Origin: Rhodoferax sp.
GTDB taxonomy: Bacteria > Pseudomonadota > Gammaproteobacteria > Burkholderiales > Burkholderiaceae_C
Length of the DNA stretch: 64,000 bases
Assembly (NCBI RefSeq): GCF_013297935.1
Contig: NZ_JAAFIX010000003.1
Span: 186,001 to 250,000 of the forward strand
Direction: 5' to 3'
Part shown: one piece after another, positions 1 through 8,807 of the stretch
Layout: the number at the start of each line of letters is the position of its first letter
Numbering within the stretch: the stretch's first letter is position 1
The notes under the pieces: model-generated
Told to the model about the DNA's origin: nothing
Databases searched by the model: none
Seen by the model: only the letters and a program-made list of their open reading frames with translations
Made by a program: the position numbers and the translations under genes

Positions 1-2
1 TG

Positions 3-563
3 GTGGCCCGCTCTGGAGAGCCGGCCCTGCTACTGATGCTCGATATCGACCACTTCAAAAAAGTGAACGATACCTACGGGCACCAAGCTGGCGACCAGGT
101 TCTGCAAGCCATCGCAAAAACACTCACTGGCTGCGTGCGCCCTATGGACACAGTGGCACGCTTCGGAGGCGAAGAGTTTTCCGTCATGCTTCCCAGCTGC
201 CACACTGGCTATGGAACCGTCGTGGCTGAACGTATTCGGACCCAAATTGAGGCACTGTCGATCCAGATTGCGCCGGGCTTGAGTATTCAAGTGACGGTCA
301 GTATCGGTGGCGCGTTTGCGCCGGAGTGGGTTCGGTCCACTGCCACCTTGTGGACCGAGCGCGCTGACATGCAGCTCTACCGGGCGAAAAAAGAGGGCCG
401 CAACCGCGTCTTTCTAGACCAACAACAAGAAATCTATGTCAGTGCAGAGGAGAAAAATCTCTTGTTTGGCCACCTCTCTTTGGGTGATCCCGCATGGATC
501 GAAAGTGTTTCCAGCGATGCGGCCGGTAGCCCTGCTTCCGGCGCCATGCAGAGGGTATTTTGA
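3..563 (+). CDS. Diguanylate cyclase, C-terminal GGDEF domain (5' truncated by window)
   Basis: Makes c-di-GMP from two GTP. The visible 186 residues are almost entirely a GGDEF domain: the metal/substrate segment 'DIDHFKKVNDTYGHQ', an inhibitory-site RxxD ('RPMD') five residues before an intact 'GGEEF' active loop, and the usual 'VTVSIGGA' and 'ADMQLYRAKKEGRN' segments. Catalysis and product inhibition are therefore both expected. The sensory N-terminus lies outside the window, so the signal is unknown, and the first in-frame Met here is not necessarily the start. The stop codon overlaps the ATG of the next gene by one base (TGATG), so the two are probably translationally coupled. Confidence 0.92.
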   Translation: MARSGEPALLLMLDIDHFKKVNDTYGHQAGDQVLQAIAKTLTGCVRPMDTVARFGGEEFSVMLPSCHTGYGTVVAERIRTQIEALSIQIAPGLSIQVTVSIGGAFAPEWVRSTATLWTERADMQLYRAKKEGRNRVFLDQQQEIYVSAEEKNLLFGHLSLGDPAWIESVSSDAAGSPASGAMQRVF

Positions 564-1399
564 TGTCTGACGTGTTAAACCCACCCGAATCGGTCGAAGG
601 CAGCGCGGGAGTCCCCTTGAAGCCGTCCGGCAAAGTGATTGCCGTGACAAGCGGTAAAGGTGGCGTGGGCAAGACCTTTGTATCTGCCAATCTTGCAGCC
701 GCGATGGCAAAACGGGGACAGCGGGTGCTGGTGCTGGATGCCGATCTCGGACTCGCCAACCTCGATGTGGTGCTCAACCTATATCCCAAAATCACCCTGC
801 ATGATGTCTTTACCGGCAAGGCGAAGCTGGAAGAAGCCATCATCCGCGCCCCTGGTGGCTTTTCTGTCCTGCTAGCTGGCTCAGGCATGGTGGAATATTC
901 ACGCCTGACACCGGAAGTTCGCGGTGATTTTTTGCGCATCATGAACGGCTTGGTCCCGCATTACGATGTGGTCATCCTGGATACCGGTGCCGGTATTTCC
1001 GACGTGGTGCTCTTTGCAGTGTCTCTAGCTTCTGAAGTGCTGGTCGTTGCCACACCAGAACCCACCTCGTTGACCGACGCCTACGCCACGATCAAAGTAT
1101 TGGTAGGCCAACAAAAACGCCAGACGATCCGGCTGGTGATCAACCAAACCGCACGTTTGGGCGACGGCCGCGCCATTACAACGCAACTCCAACAGGTGCT
1201 GGACCGTTTTGTCACGACCGATACCGGTAAGCCGGTGCGCTTGGTGCACATGGGGGATATTCCGGCGGATCAAGCTGTCCGCCAGGCGGTCATGCGCCGT
1301 CAGCTCCTATTGCAAGCCATGCCTGGTAGCCCAGCTGCACTCGCGATTTCTCAGTTAGCCGCCAAAGTCGAAGAAACGATCAAGCTCAAAACGAGCTGA
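563..1399 (+). CDS. MinD/ParA-type ATPase, FlhG/FleN-like
   Basis: A 278-residue P-loop ATPase of the MinD/ParA superfamily. The deviant Walker A motif 'GKGGVGKT' is at residues 28-35, the switch-like 'DADLGLANLDVVL' follows, and 'VVILDTGAG' is Walker B. The DADLGLANLD wording is typical of FlhG/FleN, which controls flagellar number and placement, but no flagellar gene is visible here, so a MinD-like role in positioning another complex remains possible. The track starts at TTG 560; ATG 563 is preferred because it overlaps the diguanylate cyclase stop by one base. No C-terminal amphipathic helix is obvious by eye. Confidence 0.85.
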   Translation: MSDVLNPPESVEGSAGVPLKPSGKVIAVTSGKGGVGKTFVSANLAAAMAKRGQRVLVLDADLGLANLDVVLNLYPKITLHDVFTGKAKLEEAIIRAPGGFSVLLAGSGMVEYSRLTPEVRGDFLRIMNGLVPHYDVVILDTGAGISDVVLFAVSLASEVLVVATPEPTSLTDAYATIKVLVGQQKRQTIRLVINQTARLGDGRAITTQLQQVLDRFVTTDTGKPVRLVHMGDIPADQAVRQAVMRRQLLLQAMPGSPAALAISQLAAKVEETIKLKTS

Positions 1400-1449
1400 A
1401 TATCACCCGGGCACCGGCTCCCGATCAAATGCTGCGCGTCTGCCGGGTT

Positions 1450-2286
1450 TCAAGCAGACACTATCCAACCTTCCAGAGGATCTACCTTCTGAGGAAGTCC
1501 GTACCGCAGATCACCACCTTGGTGCTGCACTTCGGCCCACGCCGCCAGGGTCAGGCAAAGAGCAGCATCCAAGGAATCACCACTCGGGTCATCCACCAGA
1601 GCGTCACGCTGGGCGTGAGTTAACTTCAGCCGTATCCCCCAGCGGGTTTGGCCCATTTCTAACGCATGGACCAAGTCTTTTCGGGCAATGAGTCGCTCGG
1701 GGGTCTGCTTGGCTTTGTCGTCACTTTTGTAACTCCGGCTCCCCAGCACCGCTTTGGAAATCAACCCCGGGTAACCCTCCAAGGCAATGCGGCCCAGTGC
1801 TGCATGGCCGCTTGTTGGCGATTGCAGACCGGGGAAATGCGCACCCGCGTCCAACAAGCGGGGCACACCGGCGTGCAGCATCCAGGCCACCGGCGGATTC
1901 ACCCACTTCATCGAGGAACTGGACTGGGCCGGACCATCGGTGGCACGATGCGCAAACTTGCTTCCTACGGGCCGGGCATTGCAAAACGAGACGAACTCCG
2001 ACCGGATTTCCTCACGACTCAGGGACGCGAAGTGCCGGATACACGGCTCCCACTCCACCGGCCACCCCAACGCAGTGACGAGCTCCCTGGGCAAGCCGAA
2101 CGGCAGATCAAACGCGCCAATCCAAGAAGGCTCGCGCACGAGGTAGTCTGAAAACTCTTTCAATGATGCGAGCCGCTCTATCCCTTGAAGTACCAGGCGG
2201 CCACCCACCTGCTCCCCCTTTGCGCACACTATGTTTTTTCGCCGGGTCGGGCTACTGGAAAAATCACACCCTATCAATAAGCTCAT
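1450..2286 (-). CDS. DUF429 family protein
   Basis: A 278-residue protein beginning 'MSLLIGCDFSSSPTRRKNI', the hallmark N-terminus of DUF429 proteins, which are predicted to have an RNase H-like fold with an acidic residue in the first strand (here CDFSS). An 'AFDLPFGLPRELV' segment and a later 'DSLDAALCLTLAAW' fit the family. The biochemical function is unknown. ATG 2286 is chosen, with GGGGTGA just upstream; a GTG at 2292 would add two residues and overlap the stop of the EamA gene by four bases. It is the last gene of the minus-strand run and converges on the FlhG-like gene. Confidence 0.75.
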   Translation of the reverse strand: MSLLIGCDFSSSPTRRKNIVCAKGEQVGGRLVLQGIERLASLKEFSDYLVREPSWIGAFDLPFGLPRELVTALGWPVEWEPCIRHFASLSREEIRSEFVSFCNARPVGSKFAHRATDGPAQSSSSMKWVNPPVAWMLHAGVPRLLDAGAHFPGLQSPTSGHAALGRIALEGYPGLISKAVLGSRSYKSDDKAKQTPERLIARKDLVHALEMGQTRWGIRLKLTHAQRDALVDDPSGDSLDAALCLTLAAWAEVQHQGGDLRYGLPQKVDPLEGWIVSA

Positions 2287-2288
2287 AG

Positions 2289-3170
2289 TCACCCCAACGC
2301 CAACGCTACAACGCCTGTGGCAATACAGACCGCGCCAGCCAGACGCGCCAGCCGATCCCCCTCGCCCAACAATTGGCCACCTAACAAGGCCGCAAAAAGC
2401 ATAGACACCTCACGGGCAGGCGCCACATGACCCATGGGCGCAGACTGCATTGCGTAAAGCACCAACACATAAGAAACCGGGCTGATGATCCCCCCCAGCA
2501 GGGCGAACTTCCATTGCTGTTGCCATAGCACCCGCGCAGTCGGTATGTCACGCACTACGGCCGGCATCAGCAAAGCTACTCGCACAAAATTGCCCATGTA
2601 ATCCACCAGAATTGGGGACAAAAGCAGCACCTTGACCGCATAACCGTCCACCACGGTGTAGCTTGCAATGCACACCCCGGTCAAAAGGCCATAGACCAGC
2701 CCTTTGCGCACGCGAGCATGGCGCTGTGCATCGTCCAGTGTGCGAAAAAGGGTGGGGCCTCCCGCCACCATGAATACCCCTGCAACCACGGCCACAATCC
2801 CCGCAACGCCCAATGCAGAAATTTGCTCGCCCAGCACCAGAATGGCAAACAGGGAAGACATCAGAGGCCCGGAACCTCGCGCCAGCGGGTACACCACAGT
2901 CAAATCTGATTTCCGGTAACCGCGAAGAAGCACCGTGTGATACAGCACGTGGATGACGCCGCTCGCAGCCACAAATGCCCAGGGCCGCGCTCCCCACCCC
3001 GGAATTTGTTGCCAACCCAGCCACAGGCCCACCGGAGCCCAGAAGACCATGATGACCACAGCGGTAAAAAAAGCAAAGCGGGAGTCACCCCCCGCTTTCT
3101 TGGCTGCAATATTCCAACTCGCGTGGATCAGCCCTGCAAAAATGACTAGCCCTAAGGCCGTCAGTGTCAT
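2289..3170 (-). CDS. EamA/DMT-family transporter
   Basis: A 293-residue integral membrane protein with about ten hydrophobic segments arranged as two five-helix halves, the layout of EamA (drug/metabolite transporter) permeases. It starts 'MTLTALGLVIFAGLIHASWN', and the second half ends 'GAVCIATGVVALALG'. The 'FAGLIHASWNIAAKKAG' segment and 'RGSGPLMSSLFAILVLGE' are typical. The substrate cannot be read from the sequence. It sits between the BLUF gene and the DUF429 gene on the same strand with almost no spacing, so it is probably cotranscribed with folE and the BLUF gene. Confidence 0.85.
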   Translation of the reverse strand: MTLTALGLVIFAGLIHASWNIAAKKAGGDSRFAFFTAVVIMVFWAPVGLWLGWQQIPGWGARPWAFVAASGVIHVLYHTVLLRGYRKSDLTVVYPLARGSGPLMSSLFAILVLGEQISALGVAGIVAVVAGVFMVAGGPTLFRTLDDAQRHARVRKGLVYGLLTGVCIASYTVVDGYAVKVLLLSPILVDYMGNFVRVALLMPAVVRDIPTARVLWQQQWKFALLGGIISPVSYVLVLYAMQSAPMGHVAPAREVSMLFAALLGGQLLGEGDRLARLAGAVCIATGVVALALG

Positions 3171-3179
3171 GTGCGTCCG

Positions 3180-3602
3180 TCAAGCACGCCCGATGATGGA
3201 AGCGGTCGCCATGAGTTCTTCCAACAGCGCCAGAGACACCTTCCCGGACACAGAGTAAGGGTCCAACTCAGGGCGCTCTGCGTACTTCAGCAAAATGTTG
3301 GTGTTGATTTTGGACATGTTGACCTGGCCCATCGTCCAACCGCCGAAACGACGCTCTGTGATTTCTTCGTAGTGCAACAGCACGACATCTTTGTGCCGAG
3401 CGTCTTTTTGAATGTGCCCGTAGAGCTCACTGACGGCCATGCGGCCACCCTCTATGGCTTGCAAAAAGATACCTCCGCCGTAGCACAGAATTCCGGTAAT
3501 GCCACAGGTCGGGTTATAGTTGCGTGATTGGGAGAGGATGGCCTCAATCGCTTCGGGATTGGAGTCAAGCGCGCGGCTGGCATAAAGCAAACGAACCAAC
3601 AT
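3180..3602 (-). CDS. Stand-alone BLUF-domain blue-light (FAD) sensor
   Basis: A 140-residue short BLUF protein that should bind FAD and signal blue light. The photocycle residues are present: Tyr7 in 'LLYAS', Asn30 in 'NYNPTCGITG', Gln48 in 'FLQAIEGG', and the semi-conserved Trp/Met pair in 'FGGWTMG'. The C-terminus has short helices but no output domain, so it must act through a partner. The track starts 13 codons earlier inside folE; ATG 3602 is preferred because the family starts 'MLxRLLYAS' and it leaves a 4-base gap after the folE stop, implying coupling to folE. Confidence 0.92.
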   Translation of the reverse strand: MLVRLLYASRALDSNPEAIEAILSQSRNYNPTCGITGILCYGGGIFLQAIEGGRMAVSELYGHIQKDARHKDVVLLHYEEITERRFGGWTMGQVNMSKINTNILLKYAERPELDPYSVSGKVSLALLEELMATASIIGRA

Positions 3603-3606
3603 GGCA

Positions 3607-4326
3607 TTAGCCTTTCTGGGGAATGAGGGATAGGAATTCACGGCGAAGATTAGGGTCTTTCAAGAAAACACCCCGCATCACCGAGTTAATCATCTTGCTG
3701 TCCATGTCTTTGACGCCGCGCCAAGCCATGCAATAGTGGCTGGCCTCCATGACAATGGCCAAGCCATCGGGCTGGGTCTTTTCCTGAATCAGATCGGCTA
3801 GCTGCACCACCGCCTCTTCCTGAATTTGAGGGCGGCCCATGATCCACTCGGCCAGTCGCGCGTACTTGGAGAGCCCGATCACATTGGTGTGTTCATTGGG
3901 CATCACGCCAATCCAGATCTTTCCGATCACCGGGCAAAAGTGGTGGCTGCAAGCACTGCGTACCGTAATGGGGCCTACGATCATCAGCTCGTTCAGGTGG
4001 CCAACATTGGGGAACTCTGTGATGGTTGGCGCTGGCACGTAGCGGCCGCGGAACACCTCGTTGAGGTACATCTTGGCAACCCGGCGCGCAGTGTTGTCCG
4101 TGTTGTGATCGTTCTCAATGTCAATCACCAGACTATTCAACACACCGCGCATCTGCACTTCAACTTCATCCAACAGTGTCTCCAGCTCACCGGGCTGGAT
4201 GAACTCGGAAATGTTGTCATTGGCATGGAAGCGCTTGCGTGCCGCCTTCAATCGGTTGCGGATTTGAACGGAAAGCGGTGTTCCTTCCAAGGCGTCTGTA
4301 GAGCTCATATCGGATATTAGTTTCAT
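3607..4326 (-). CDS. folE: GTP cyclohydrolase I
   Basis: Converts GTP to 7,8-dihydroneopterin triphosphate, the first step of tetrahydrofolate/pterin synthesis. The zinc and active-site signatures are intact: 'SACSHHFCPVIGK', 'NVIGLSKYAR' and 'EASHYCMAWRGV' (two Cys plus His for Zn). At 239 residues it is slightly longer than average because of an N-terminal extension; ATG 4308 (MSSTDAL) is an alternative start. NudB, which acts on the product, is encoded upstream on the same strand, so two consecutive folate steps lie close together. The BLUF gene follows after four bases. Confidence 0.96.
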   Translation of the reverse strand: MKLISDMSSTDALEGTPLSVQIRNRLKAARKRFHANDNISEFIQPGELETLLDEVEVQMRGVLNSLVIDIENDHNTDNTARRVAKMYLNEVFRGRYVPAPTITEFPNVGHLNELMIVGPITVRSACSHHFCPVIGKIWIGVMPNEHTNVIGLSKYARLAEWIMGRPQIQEEAVVQLADLIQEKTQPDGLAIVMEASHYCMAWRGVKDMDSKMINSVMRGVFLKDPNLRREFLSLIPQKG

Positions 4327-4401
4327 GAAAGTCGGACGATGTTACCAGCGATTGGAATTTAGGGTTTTTGGAAATTAGCCCCGGTAAACACTAACCAAAG
4401 C

Positions 4402-4418
4402 GCTATGAAATTAATAGC
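4402..4418 (+). repeat. Half copy of the dispersed GCTAT...ATAGC repeat at clsB stop
   Basis: GCTAT-N7-ATAGC, the left hairpin of the dispersed repeat described at 63858-63905, covers the clsB stop codon (4411-4413 on the minus strand). The right half (GCGC...GGGCTAG) is absent, so this could be a remnant or chance. Confidence 0.35.
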
Positions 4419-5628
4419 GACGGCCGCTTATAAGCAGGATCAGACGCATTGCGCCGTAAGCAATCCGGTCAAACAAGCGCTGGAACCACGGTCTTCGTAG
4501 ATCTGCCGCCACATCCCACGGACGGGTATGGGCCCGGATGACGCCTTCCAAGGCACCACCCAACCGGGCCGCAAAACCGGCGTCGTGCACCACCACGTTG
4601 GCTTCTCTGGCCAGGAGAAGACTGAGCGGGTCGAGATTGGAGGAGCCTACGGTGGCCCACACTCCGTCCATCACCGCCACTTTGGCATGCAAGAACCCGG
4701 GCATGTACTCGCAAACCTCGACTCCATGTGCGGCGAGCTGCCCCAACACCGGACGGGACGCGTGGTACTGCATGAAATATTCGTACTGCCCTTGCACTAC
4801 AACCTGCACATGAACACCCCGACGAACCGCATGAATCAAAGCCCGCCGCAAGCGACCACCGGGCAAAAAGTAGGCATTTGCCAGAACAATATGCTGCCGC
4901 GCTTCGCCTATGGCTTTGAGATAGCTTCTCTCAATGCGAGTCCGGTTCCGGACGTTATCGCGCAGCAAAAGCGCCGCCAACACGCCCTCCTCTAATTCAG
5001 ATGCAAGGGTTCCCGCCTCTTTACGCGACGGCAACCAGCGCAGAGCCCCCCAGTTTTTACGCACAGCAGCCCACTGCAAGGTTTCCAGCTGGCGCGTCGC
5101 CTGCAAACGGGCCCAAAACTGAGCGAGTACTTCATGGCATTGACTCACCAGCGGCCCCGTCACCACCACGGCATAGTCCAGGCGGGCCACGGCAAGGGCT
5201 CCGAAGTGCGGGTCTATCCAGTCGTCCAGAATATTGATGCCACCACAAAATGCCCGGCTACCGTCCACTACGCAAAGCTTGCGGTGAAGACGACGCCAGC
5301 GCCCCGGGATAAGCAGCCCCGCGTAGCCGAATGGCGCATAACGGTGCCACTGCACACCACTGTGGTTCCAGCGCGAAATCCATTCAGCAGGCACTTCGGG
5401 GGTGCCCACCCCGTCCATAACCACAAAGACCGCAACATCACGCAGAGCAGCGCGGGCCAGCGCTTCGGCGATAGCCGCGCCTTGGCCACGAAAATCAAAA
5501 ATGTAGGTTTCCAGCCGGATTTCATGACGGGCGGAGTCCATCGCACCCAGTAACGCGGGGAAAAACTCTGCACCACCGCTCAACAGCTGCACGGTGTGTC
5601 CCGGTGCGACCTCAGTGGGCTTCAGCAT
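4411..5628 (-). CDS. clsB: Cardiolipin synthase B (phospholipase D family)
   Basis: Membrane-associated phosphatidyltransferase making cardiolipin. The 405-residue protein carries two HKD motifs: 'HRKLCVVDG' (about residue 115) and 'HAKVAVMDG' (about residue 315), each followed by the usual 'SSNLD'-type segment in the second half. It lacks the two N-terminal membrane helices of ClsA and matches the ClsB length. Its ATG overlaps the preceding EEP-family gene by seven bases, matching the ybhP-ybhO arrangement in enterobacteria, where an endo/exonuclease-like protein is paired with ClsB. The C-terminus ends in a hydrophobic 'MRLILLISGRRY'. Confidence 0.9.
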   Translation of the reverse strand: MLKPTEVAPGHTVQLLSGGAEFFPALLGAMDSARHEIRLETYIFDFRGQGAAIAEALARAALRDVAVFVVMDGVGTPEVPAEWISRWNHSGVQWHRYAPFGYAGLLIPGRWRRLHRKLCVVDGSRAFCGGINILDDWIDPHFGALAVARLDYAVVVTGPLVSQCHEVLAQFWARLQATRQLETLQWAAVRKNWGALRWLPSRKEAGTLASELEEGVLAALLLRDNVRNRTRIERSYLKAIGEARQHIVLANAYFLPGGRLRRALIHAVRRGVHVQVVVQGQYEYFMQYHASRPVLGQLAAHGVEVCEYMPGFLHAKVAVMDGVWATVGSSNLDPLSLLLAREANVVVHDAGFAARLGGALEGVIRAHTRPWDVAADLRRPWFQRLFDRIAYGAMRLILLISGRRY

Positions 5629-6371
5629 GCTTGAGCCTCGGGCGGCAAATTCCAGTCAGTGAACAAAGGCAAATGGTCTGACATGCGCGCCCACAAACGG
5701 CCGCGCGGTACCTGCGAAGCAAGGGGGACCAAGCCACGTCCGAGCACATGATCGAGTTGCACAAGAGGCAGCCGCGAAGGGAAGGTCGCGCACCTTTGCG
5801 CGGCTGGGGCTACCAGCGCTGGCCCCACCAACTGGCGGGCCACCCACGGCCCAAGGTCATTGAAGTCACCCGCAACCAACAAGGGGGACAAGGGAGGAAT
5901 TTCGCGGGCAACATAGCGCGCCAGTTGTTTCAGCTGACGCTCCCTGCTGGCTCGGATCAGACCCAGATGGACGACCAACACATGCACACTCCGACCATGC
6001 ACATCCAGCTCCACATGCAACAGGCCCCGTTGCTCCAATCGATGGTCTGACATGTCTTCATGGCCGTGCATGAGCACTGGCCAACGACTCAGCAGTGCGT
6101 TGCCGTGTTCGCCATGACGAGTCACCGCATTGGTGCGGTACACCGCGTGATAGCCCTCCGGTGCCAGGAAATCGGCCTGCGGAGAGTCCGGCCAATGCGG
6201 AAAATGCCGGGACTCAACGTGATGCATTTTCCGGACCTCTTGCAAGCAGATCACGTCTGCCTCCATATCAGCTATCGCCTGGCTGAGGTTGTGAATTTCC
6301 AAGCGGCGCAACGGACCCAAGCCTTGCACCCCTTTGTGGATGTTGTAGGTGACCACGCGCAAGGGAGTCAT
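5622..6371 (-). CDS. Endonuclease/exonuclease/phosphatase family protein (YbhP-like)
   Basis: A 249-residue EEP-fold protein with the family's metal-dependent hydrolase motifs: 'VVTYNIHKG', 'ICLQEVR', 'GNALLSRWP', 'VAGDFND' and the terminal 'SDHLPLF'. It is likely a phosphodiesterase or nuclease, possibly acting on phospholipid, given its tight pairing with clsB; the substrate is not established. The track start (6593) lies inside nudB; ATG 6371 is chosen because it gives the family N-terminus 'MTPLRVVTYNIH' and overlaps the nudB stop by four bases (ATGA). Confidence 0.87.
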   Translation of the reverse strand: MTPLRVVTYNIHKGVQGLGPLRRLEIHNLSQAIADMEADVICLQEVRKMHHVESRHFPHWPDSPQADFLAPEGYHAVYRTNAVTRHGEHGNALLSRWPVLMHGHEDMSDHRLEQRGLLHVELDVHGRSVHVLVVHLGLIRASRERQLKQLARYVAREIPPLSPLLVAGDFNDLGPWVARQLVGPALVAPAAQRCATFPSRLPLVQLDHVLGRGLVPLASQVPRGRLWARMSDHLPLFTDWNLPPEAQAC

Positions 6372-6868
6372 GCGTCCACCCCGCTGGCGTTCACCCTGCC
6401 TCGGTGCATAAGCTGCAGGATTGCCTCTGCATTGGAGGGGGAAAAACAAAGGTCTGCCGCCTCCGCCATGGGCAACCAGCACCAATCCGTGTGCTCGGCG
6501 GGGCTCAGCCGGACCTCCATCCTGCCGGGAACGCTGAGTCCAAACACCCGCTCGACGTTGTGGGTCACACCTGCAGCGTAGCGGTGCAACCAACGCGGAT
6601 AGATGGCATAGATATTCTCAAGGCCCCAATCGTCCAGGCCCTGAGCGCACATGCCGCCCGGGCGGCAATCAATACCTGTTTCTTCCCACACTTCGCGGGC
6701 GGCCGTCACGGCCCACGGTTCACCCTCAGTATCTTTGGCGCCTGTCACGGATTGCCAGAATGCGGGCGCTGCAGCATCTGCCTCGACGCGGCGTATCAGC
6801 AGCACCTCGTGGTCGGGGGTGTAAATGACCACCAACACGGACTGGGGAATTTTGTATTGCAAGGTCAT
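6368..6868 (-). CDS. nudB: Dihydroneopterin triphosphate diphosphatase
   Basis: Nudix hydrolase removing pyrophosphate from dihydroneopterin triphosphate, the FolE product, in folate synthesis. The Nudix box 'GAKDTEGEPWAVTAAREVWEETGI' pattern (GX5EX7REXXEEXG) is complete, and 'FWQSVTGA' just before it is typical of NudB. Length is 166 residues from ATG 6868. The track's ATG at 6880 sits directly on the T-tract of the aspS terminator and has no purine-rich leader, whereas ATG 6868 has GGGG upstream. aspS-nudB order is common in proteobacteria. Confidence 0.87.
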   Translation of the reverse strand: MTLQYKIPQSVLVVIYTPDHEVLLIRRVEADAAAPAFWQSVTGAKDTEGEPWAVTAAREVWEETGIDCRPGGMCAQGLDDWGLENIYAIYPRWLHRYAAGVTHNVERVFGLSVPGRMEVRLSPAEHTDWCWLPMAEAADLCFSPSNAEAILQLMHRGRVNASGVDA

Positions 6869-6881
6869 GGGCCCCGTCATG

Positions 6882-6908
6882 AAAAAGGGCGCTCTGAGAG
6901 CGCCCTTT
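6882..6908 (-). terminator. Rho-independent terminator after aspS
   Basis: Perfect 11-bp stem AAAGGGCGCTC / GAGCGCCCTTT with a three-base loop; read on the minus strand it is followed by a run of five T. It lies 36 bases past the aspS stop and only about 14 bases before the nudB ATG, so it either partially attenuates an aspS-nudB operon or nudB has its own initiation. Confidence 0.88.
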
Positions 6909-6943
6909 CATTGTGCATGACCCACTAAGGGGTACGCGAGGTA

Positions 6944-8758
6944 TCAGGCCGATTTCGCCAGATCCACATTGCGCAGGCGAATGTGCAATTCGCGCAGCTG
7001 CTTTTCGTCCACAGGGCTCGGGGCCTGGGTCAACAAGCACTGGGCACGTTGGGTCTTGGGGAATGCAATCACATCACGAATCGACTCAGCGCCGGTCATC
7101 AGGGTCACAATACGGTCCAAGCCGAAGGCCAGACCACCGTGGGGTGGTGCGCCGTACTGCAACGCATCCAGCAGGAAGCCGAATTTCAACTGCGCCTCTT
7201 CCGGTGTGATCTTCAAGGCATCGAACACCTTTTGCTGCACGTCAGCACGGTGAATACGGACGGAGCCGCCACCCATTTCCCAACCGTTCAAGACCATGTC
7301 ATAGCCCTGGGAAATGCACTTCTCAGGTGCGGAGACCATCCAGTCCTCATGACCGGCCTTGGGCGCAGTGAAGGGGTGGTGCACGGCGGTGTAACGCTCA
7401 TTTTCTTCATCGAACTCGAACATCGGGAAGTCGACCACCCACATCGGGCGCCAGCCAGCTGTGAACAAGCCGTTCTTCTTACCGAACTCGCTGTGACCGA
7501 CTTTCAGGCGCAAAGCACCGATGGCGTCGTTCACGATCTTTTCTTTGTCTGCCCCGAAGAAAATCAGGTCACCGTTTTGGGCGCCGGTGCGCTCCAGGAC
7601 GGCCGCCAATGCTGCATCGTGAATGTTCTTCACGATCGGGCTTTGCAAGCCGTCACGCCCCTTGGACAAGTCGTTGACACGGATATACGCCAAGCCTTTT
7701 GCGCCGTAGATCTTGACGAACTCGGTGTACGCGTCGATTTCGCCACGGCTGATGCCGCCACCTTCGACCGAACCGCCGGGGATACGCAGCGCCACTACGC
7801 GGCCACCCTTCATAGCGGCGGCGCCGGAGAACACCTTGAAGTCCACGTCCTTCATCACGTCGGTGAGTTCTGCGAACTCGAGGTTCACGCGCAAATCCGG
7901 CTTGTCGGAACCGTACAGGCGGGCTGCGTCCTGGTAGGTCATGACGGGGAACTCTCCGAGGTCCACACCGATGGTGTTCTTGAACACGGTGGTGATCATG
8001 CCCTGGAACATGTCACGGATGTCTTCTTCGCTCAGGAACGAAGTTTCGATATCGATCTGGGTGAACTCAGGCTGGCGGTCAGCGCGCAAGTCTTCGTCGC
8101 GGAAGCACTTGGTGATCTGGTAGTAACGGTCGAAACCGGCCACCATCAGCAGCTGCTTGAACAGCTGGGGCGACTGGGGCAGCGCGAAGAACTGGCCATC
8201 GTGCACACGGCTGGGCACCAGATAGTCGCGCGCGCCTTCGGGCGTGCTCTTGGTCAGCATCGGAGTTTCGATATCGACAAAACCGTTGGCGTCCAGGAAC
8301 TTGCGCACTTCCATGGCCACGCGGTAGCGCAGCATGAGGTTGTTTTGCATGTAAGGTCGACGCAGATCCAACACGCGGTGGGTCAGACGGGTCGTCTCAG
8401 ACAGGTTGTCTTCATCAATCTGAAACGGAGGGGTCACCGAGGCGTTCAAGACCGTCAGTTCATGGCACAGCACTTCAATCTTGCCGCTCTTGAGGCCGTC
8501 GTTGGTGGTGCCTTCAGGGCGGGCGCGCACCAGGCCTTTGATTTGCACGCAATACTCGTTGCGGATTTCTTCTGCCACTTTGAACATGTCGGCGCGGTCA
8601 GGGTCGCACACCACCTGCACATAACCTTCGCGGTCACGCACATCGACAAAAATCACGCCGCCATGGTCGCGGCGACGGTTCACCCAGCCGCACAAGGTAA
8701 CAGTTTGGCCCAGCAGGGCTTCGGTCACAAGACCGCAATAGTGAGTACGCATAGCCAT
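6944..8758 (-). CDS. aspS: Aspartyl-tRNA synthetase
   Basis: Class IIb aminoacyl-tRNA synthetase charging tRNA-Asp, cytosolic, 604 residues (normal for the bacterial type). N-terminal OB-fold anticodon-binding domain ('[22 protein letters not shown]'), class II motif 2 ('[19 protein letters not shown]'), a bacterial GAD insertion in the middle, and motif 3 ('[13 protein letters not shown]'). As in many betaproteobacteria it may be non-discriminating (also charging tRNA-Asn), which cannot be decided here. A strong terminator follows. ATG 8752 (MRTHYCG) is an alternative start two codons downstream. Confidence 0.97.
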   Translation of the reverse strand: MAMRTHYCGLVTEALLGQTVTLCGWVNRRRDHGGVIFVDVRDREGYVQVVCDPDRADMFKVAEEIRNEYCVQIKGLVRARPEGTTNDGLKSGKIEVLCHELTVLNASVTPPFQIDEDNLSETTRLTHRVLDLRRPYMQNNLMLRYRVAMEVRKFLDANGFVDIETPMLTKSTPEGARDYLVPSRVHDGQFFALPQSPQLFKQLLMVAGFDRYYQITKCFRDEDLRADRQPEFTQIDIETSFLSEEDIRDMFQGMITTVFKNTIGVDLGEFPVMTYQDAARLYGSDKPDLRVNLEFAELTDVMKDVDFKVFSGAAAMKGGRVVALRIPGGSVEGGGISRGEIDAYTEFVKIYGAKGLAYIRVNDLSKGRDGLQSPIVKNIHDAALAAVLERTGAQNGDLIFFGADKEKIVNDAIGALRLKVGHSEFGKKNGLFTAGWRPMWVVDFPMFEFDEENERYTAVHHPFTAPKAGHEDWMVSAPEKCISQGYDMVLNGWEMGGGSVRIHRADVQQKVFDALKITPEEAQLKFGFLLDALQYGAPPHGGLAFGLDRIVTLMTGAESIRDVIAFPKTQRAQCLLTQAPSPVDEKQLRELHIRLRNVDLAKSA

Positions 8759-8807
8759 AGAGTGCTTTCAATTCGCCGCAAGACCTGCGACGGGTTAGTA
8801 ATAGGGG

